DNA from: Tipula vernalis
Lineage: Eukaryota > Arthropoda > Insecta > Diptera > Tipulidae
Assembly: GCA_958295665.1 (NCBI GenBank)
Contig: OY282558.1
Coordinates: 185,854,015-185,918,014 of the forward strand
Length of the DNA stretch: 64,000 bases
Reading direction: 5' to 3'
A program made the translations under genes and the position numbers. The notes under the pieces were generated by a model. That model saw nothing but the letters and a program-made list of their open reading frames with translations, did no database searches and had not been told where the DNA came from. This document shows, in pieces, positions 59,860-64,000 of the stretch (its first letter is position 1; each line of letters opens with the position of its first letter).

Positions 59860-60190
59860 AAATAAATTAAAAGTAGCAGTGGACCTAGGCTAGCACTAAC
59901 CTTTGCGGTAAACCATCATTAATGCGGTACACATCATTAGACCAGACTAATCAGATCCTTAAATAGAAAATTTGTAAATTTCAATAAAGCATTATCTGTA
60001 CTTCTAGATTTTCTAAATCCATACTGGTTATTATGTAAAAATTTAGTTTTCTTCAAGAAACTGCTAATCCTGGAATGAGCTAGCTTCTCAAAAATTTTAG
60101 CAAATCCAGAGAGCAATGATATCGGCCTATAATTTATAATTTTTATCACCTTTTTTGAATATTGGAATAACCACAGCTCGTTTTAATTTA
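59860..60190 (-). pseudogene. LINE reverse transcriptase fragment
   Basis: The minus strand, read from 60190, gives KRAVVIPIFKKGDKN. After a frameshift it gives INYRPISLLSGFAKIFEKL, HNNQYGFRKSRSTDNALLKF, then after a deletion VYRINDGLPQRLVLA near 59880-59920. These are RT motifs up to the GxPQGxxLGP block. The catalytic FADD region is absent. The internal jump removes the segment with the first catalytic Asp. Confidence 0.75.
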
Positions 60191-60365
60191 AGAGAGTTTT
60201 TCTCAGCTTTTCTTTATTCATTTCATATATGTGATTACACTACAGTCATCATAGAACCAATGGATTTTTTTGGAACTTGCTATTCCGCAAAAAAAAAAAT
60301 GTCTATGTGCATGCAACACTTACTTTCACCTATTCTGTACGTATTATGTGTATGATGCAAATCTA

Positions 60366-60959
60366 CATTCTGTCAAAAAATTACCGAGAATTGTTAATTT
60401 GCCCGCGCTGAATGGATTTAAAAATTTATTTTTCCTATATTGGTAGAAGTCTTTCATTATGATACCAACTTTGTGCGCGATCTGTCACCCAGTTTATTTA
60501 CATCACTTGGTTAAATCAGTCAATCTCATTAGTGCACGGAGATTTTTACGATGAACAAAGAGTTTGCCTTAAATTTTGTGTTGCAAACGAAATTTCTTGT
60601 GCTGATGCGAAAAAAGTGATAGGAATTATGGAAAAAAAAACTTGTGTATTTTACATGACAATAACGCGTCATCATACCGAGCTCCGATTGTGAACGACGT
60701 GATTTTTTCCTATTTTCCAGACTCAAATTGCTACTCTGTGGAACCCGTTTTGACTCCATTGAAGCCATAAAACAAAATTCGGCGCGTGAGCTGAAGGCCC
60801 TCCAGGAAAGTGTTAATAAAAAATGTTTCGATGATTGTAAAAACGCTAGCTTATGTGTATATTCTCGAATGGGGAATACTTTGAGGGTCACAAAATAAAT
60901 TTTTATGATTGAACTTTTGTGTTTTATTACACAATTCCCGGTTCTTTTTTGACAGAATG
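60366..60959 (+). mobile_element. 594-bp deleted mariner element
   Basis: Inverted ends CATTCTGTCAAAAAAT-ACCG (left from 60366) and the right end to 60959 (reverse complement CATTCTGTCAAAAAAGAACC), flanked by TA at 60364-60365 and 60960-60961. Inside is an internally deleted transposase. Confidence 0.8.
60520..60900 (+). pseudogene. Mariner transposase, internally deleted
   Basis: The start MNKEFALNF (one frame) or [20 protein letters not shown] (another) is the N-terminal HTH. After a large deletion the frame gives [21 protein letters not shown] sequence (the HDNAPSHRA block). Then [22 protein letters not shown] and MGNTLRVTK, the mariner C-terminus (usually ending GDYFEG). Most of the catalytic core is gone. 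Confidence 0.72.
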
Positions 60960-61039
60960 TATAATCGAAAAACATCACACAGCTTACTATAATAAAAATT
61001 GTTTCGGTTTTTTTTCGACATAAAGCTTCTGTTAGTTTT

Positions 61040-61356
<317 letters not shown>

Positions 61357-61550
61357 CAGAAAATGGTACCATACAAATTTCGTAATTTCCAAAGCCGTCT
61401 AATAAATGTCCGTGTTGCAAAATAAAACTTTCTGTAAAATGCTTATTTTAAGGTTTGAGGATAAACTAATGAACTTTCAAAACTTTGCATTTGTTTGAGG
61501 ATAAAATAGTAACCAAAACAGAAAGTCAAATCATGAATTTGTTTTTTTAA

Positions 61551-62342
61551 CCCGGTGTCTACACTATGCAATTCCACTGATATTTTCTATCATGATATAA
61601 ATTTTATCAATGTATGTGTGTGTATATTATACGCATTTTGACACTAATAGCAAATTATCAGGAGGCTATTTCACGAAATTATATTAGTAAAATATGAGGA
61701 AATGTCATAAAAATGTGGTTTTGTTTTGCCATTTGAAATTGCTCTCAAGCTGGCAAAATGTCTTTTAATACGATAAGTACAATGCGATTAATCGAATGTA
61801 CCGAAAAAATGAAATATTATGGAAGGTAACTCATAAAAATTACAGACGGGTCAACATAAAAAATTCTATTTTACAAAATATAGCAAACGAAATGGCCGTA
61901 AATGTTGAAGACGTTAGAAGAAAAATAAGGAATCTTCGAAATCAATAAGTACAAAATAAAAATTAAAGTCAAGTAAAAAAACATCTGGGCAAAGCCAAGT
62001 AAAAAAACATGTGTGGTTGACGATAGAAAATCTTGGTATTTGTACAAGGAAATGAAGTTTTTGGACGAGGTGGTAGTTCTCCATATTACAATATTTTCTG
62101 AAAAAATTACTTTGACAAATTATTTTTAACCTAACCACAACTGGCAAGTGTTAAAAGACAACTAATTTTTTCATAGCATTGAAACAATTTTGTTTGACAT
62201 TTGAAGATATTATTATGATAGTGAAATGCCCAGCTATGATATTTTTTGGATAGATATTTGTCAATACATTGAAAAAAAACATATACAAACATAAAATTAC
62301 TGATAGAAAATATCAGTGGAATTGCATAGTGTAGACACCGGG
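61551..62342 (+). mobile_element. PIF/Harbinger-like element with perfect 42-bp TIRs and a MADF remnant
   Basis: The left TIR 61551-61592 begins CCCGGTGTCTACACTATGCA. The right TIR 62301-62342 is its exact reverse complement. Flanking TAA at 61548-61550 and 62343-62345 is a 3-bp duplication of the PIF/Harbinger type. The element is 792 bp and codes only for a decayed MADF-like domain; no DDE transposase is present. Perfect TIRs suggest recent movement in trans. Confidence 0.87.
61780..62110 (+). pseudogene. MADF-domain protein remnant inside the Harbinger-like element
   Basis: Frames give MRLIECTEKMKYYGR, ITDGST, then LQNIANEMAVNVEDVRRKIR and NLRNQ, and finally VVDDRKSWYLYKEMKFLDE. This is the order of a MADF (Myb/SANT-like, Adf-1 type) DNA-binding domain: LI ... 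W ... IA-E ... V--VR-KI--LR--Y ... W--Y--M-FL. Two or more frameshifts break it. Harbinger elements normally carry a Myb/MADF-like DNA-binding partner beside the transposase, which fits the ends of this element. Confidence 0.65.
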
Positions 62343-62376
62343 TAAAATAATAAACAAAATTTTGGGTGTTCGAATA

Positions 62377-62660
62377 AAGACTGATTTACATTCAACGACA
62401 ATCGACGTCGACGAAGAAACGACGACGAGAAACAAACCCAAAAAAGCTCGTCTGCTTTATTTTGCAGATGTCGAGTTTCATCTTTTTTCTGGAAAGAAAA
62501 TCGTCGATGCGTGAATAAATAACTATAATAAGGTTACATAAATAAGAAAACCAATCATTTGCATTGGTTTATGACATTTTTTGTTTAAATTTAGTTTTTA
62601 TGTGTAAAGAAAACGAATTTTTGATTTGACATCTGCATCTGCGAAATGTAAATCAGTCTT
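62377..62660. repeat. MITE-like unit with 16-bp perfect inverted ends
   Basis: AAGACTGATTTACATT (62377-62392) and its exact reverse complement at 62645-62660, 284 bp overall. The interior contains GCAGATGTC and GACATCTGC. No target duplication seen. Confidence 0.5.
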
Positions 62661-62992
62661 AAGAGACAAAATAAATGCATGCAGGCGACAACGGCGGATC
62701 GAAAATAAAGACTTGAACAGGAATATTTTATTAACCCCGAAATTTATTACCTCTCTATGGGTGCGAAAATTCAAGATATGCCGGGAGGCATATATTCGTT
62801 TAAAATATCTGGAGGGTTCTATCATCGTTTTCTAGAAAATATTCCGATCAATTTATCATTAAATGGCGACAATTACCAAGAATGTGAGTTTATCTTACGC
62901 CGAATTGTTTATGTATGACACCGACACAGGTATAAATATTCGAATGAACAACCTGGCCAATCATAAATGTAATAAAAGCATTATGCATACTA

Positions 62993-64000
62993 CAGGGTGA
63001 CTGACACGAAGTGTTACCAAAACAAAACGGCACAGAATTTTTATTTTTTGATGAATTTTATTGAATCAATGTAACAAATGTTCACAAATATTTAAATTTT
63101 CGAGTTGCATTAGCAGTTTTCGATTTGGCCACCCTTAGCCGCGATTATGGCCTTCAAACGGCCGACAAAGCTAATGCATGTAGCACGAAAGTGGCTCTGC
63201 GGTATTTTGGCCCATTCCCGGCGAAGCGCTTGCTTGAGATGATCGACAGTTTGGTATTTTTTTGACCCAACCTTGCTCTTCAAAATACCCCAAATCGAGA
63301 AATCTAGCGGATTTGCATCCGGTGAATTTGGTGGCCATTGGGCAGTGGAAATGAACCGCGGAACGTTGTTTCTCAGCCAATCTTGATTGACGCGCGCTTT
63401 ATGACTCGGCGCCGAGTACTGTTGAAATGTCCAGGCTCTGCGGCCGAAATGTTTTTGTGCCCAAGGCTTCAACGCTCCCTCCAACACATGATCCAGATAA
63501 ATTTGAGCATTTATCTTGATGCCACGGTCCAAAAAAACGAGCGGTGAACGGCTTTCGGCCGTTACGGCGGCCCAAACCATCACCATCGGCGGCGCTTGGT
63601 TTCGAGTGGCAATCCGTTGGACCAAATTTTCAGTAGAACGGCCGGGCAAGTAAATCCGGTCGTTTTGCTTGTTCACATATTGCTCAATAATGAACGGTGA
63701 CTCATCGGAGAAAACCAAATTCGGCAAATCGCCACTTTCGTGCAAGCGTAACAACTCCTTTGCTCTCTCCACTCTAACTTTTTTTTGAGCATCGCTGAGA
63801 CATGCGTTTTATGGAATTTCAAGGCCTTTAGTCCAAGATGATCTTTCAATAAGTGCTGCATCCGTTCGAGCGAAATGTTCGCCTCACGAGCCATTTTTCT
63901 GCCGCTACGGCGCGGATTCCGAGCCAATTTGGCCTTCACCTCCCGAATGATATACGGCGATGTTGCAGTGCGTTTCGGTCCACCACCATGGCGTTTTGCA
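62993..64000 (-). mobile_element. Mariner element of DD37D (maT-like) type, cut by window end
   Basis: The right-hand end of a minus-strand element: CAGGGTGACTGACACGAAGT starts at 62993 after a TA (62991-62992). The transposase lies at 63110-64000 and beyond. The other terminus is outside the window. Confidence 0.78.
63110..64000 (-). pseudogene. maT-like mariner transposase, one frameshift and one catalytic Asp lost
   Basis: On the minus strand the N-terminal HTH part is at 63673-64000: KAKLARNPRRSGRKMAREAN, LLKDHLGLKALKFHKTH. A frameshift in an A-rich run near 63775 moves it to 63110-63772: RAKELLRLHESGDLPNLVFS, then DESPF (first Asp), MVMVWAAVT, FQQYSAPSHKA, WPPNSPDANPLDFSIWG (third Asp). 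Spacing between the second and third catalytic positions is 37 (DD37D). The second Asp, normally QQDSAP, is Tyr here (TAC, near 63425). The lesions make this copy inactive. The 5' end lies beyond the window. Confidence 0.85.

Overview
This is AT-rich eukaryotic DNA in which nearly everything recognisable is a transposable element, mostly decayed and often nested. The set of element types (jockey-like LINEs, Ty3/gypsy elements, mariner, Tc3-like, piggyBac-like, Helitrons, MITEs) together with long simple-sequence arrays fits an arthropod, most likely an insect and possibly a fly. No ordinary single-copy host gene is convincingly present. The one spliced-looking gene (45995-54014) belongs to a family that I suspect is itself mobile. 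No rRNA, tRNA or CRISPR was found.

Layout. 1-1453: Tc3-like transposon with a stop codon in its transposase. 1552-2100: foldback/MITE, with a second relative near 6590-6760. 2411-3075: piggyBac-like fossil. 3076-6589: AT-rich, no genes. 7160-11771: a nearly full-length jockey-type LINE between 12-bp target duplications. 12722-20456: an old jockey-like LINE split by a minus-strand gypsy element with both LTRs (12962-18012). 20520-25830: degenerate TCGAA-rich repeat DNA, split by a mariner (21212-25512), which is itself split by a second gypsy element (21335-about 24780). 26340-26510: tandem repeat. 27202-27372: small MITE. 27992-31937: Helitron A. 32311-32928: two strong hairpins.

33426-34800 and 42186-43840 are inverted copies of one repeat family. 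They enclose a mariner fragment, Helitron B (about 36780-41040, split by a truncated LINE at 37258-39920) and a perfect palindrome with 50-bp arms (41269-41375). 45684-45898: MITE with arms of about 60 bp.

45995-59391 is the most informative locus. A gene for a transposase-like protein (related, from memory, to the DUF7869 family) has been interrupted twice. The first insertion, 46789-53088, is an RTE-like LINE whose polyprotein starts with an OTU cysteine-protease domain fused to an AP endonuclease and reverse transcriptase; it lies between 24-bp duplications. The second, 54235-59368, is a 5.1-kb element without a credible coding region. It shares the first element's 3' tail, lies between 23-bp duplications and carries very long TG and 7-mer satellite arrays. 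The simplest reading is an autonomous/non-autonomous pair.

59860-60190: minus-strand LINE RT fragment. 60366-60959: deleted mariner. 61043-61352: (TA)n. 61551-62342: PIF/Harbinger-like element with perfect 42-bp ends, TAA duplications and a decayed MADF domain. 62377-62660: MITE-like unit. 62993-64000: mariner with DD37D spacing, cut by the window end, with one catalytic Asp changed to Tyr.
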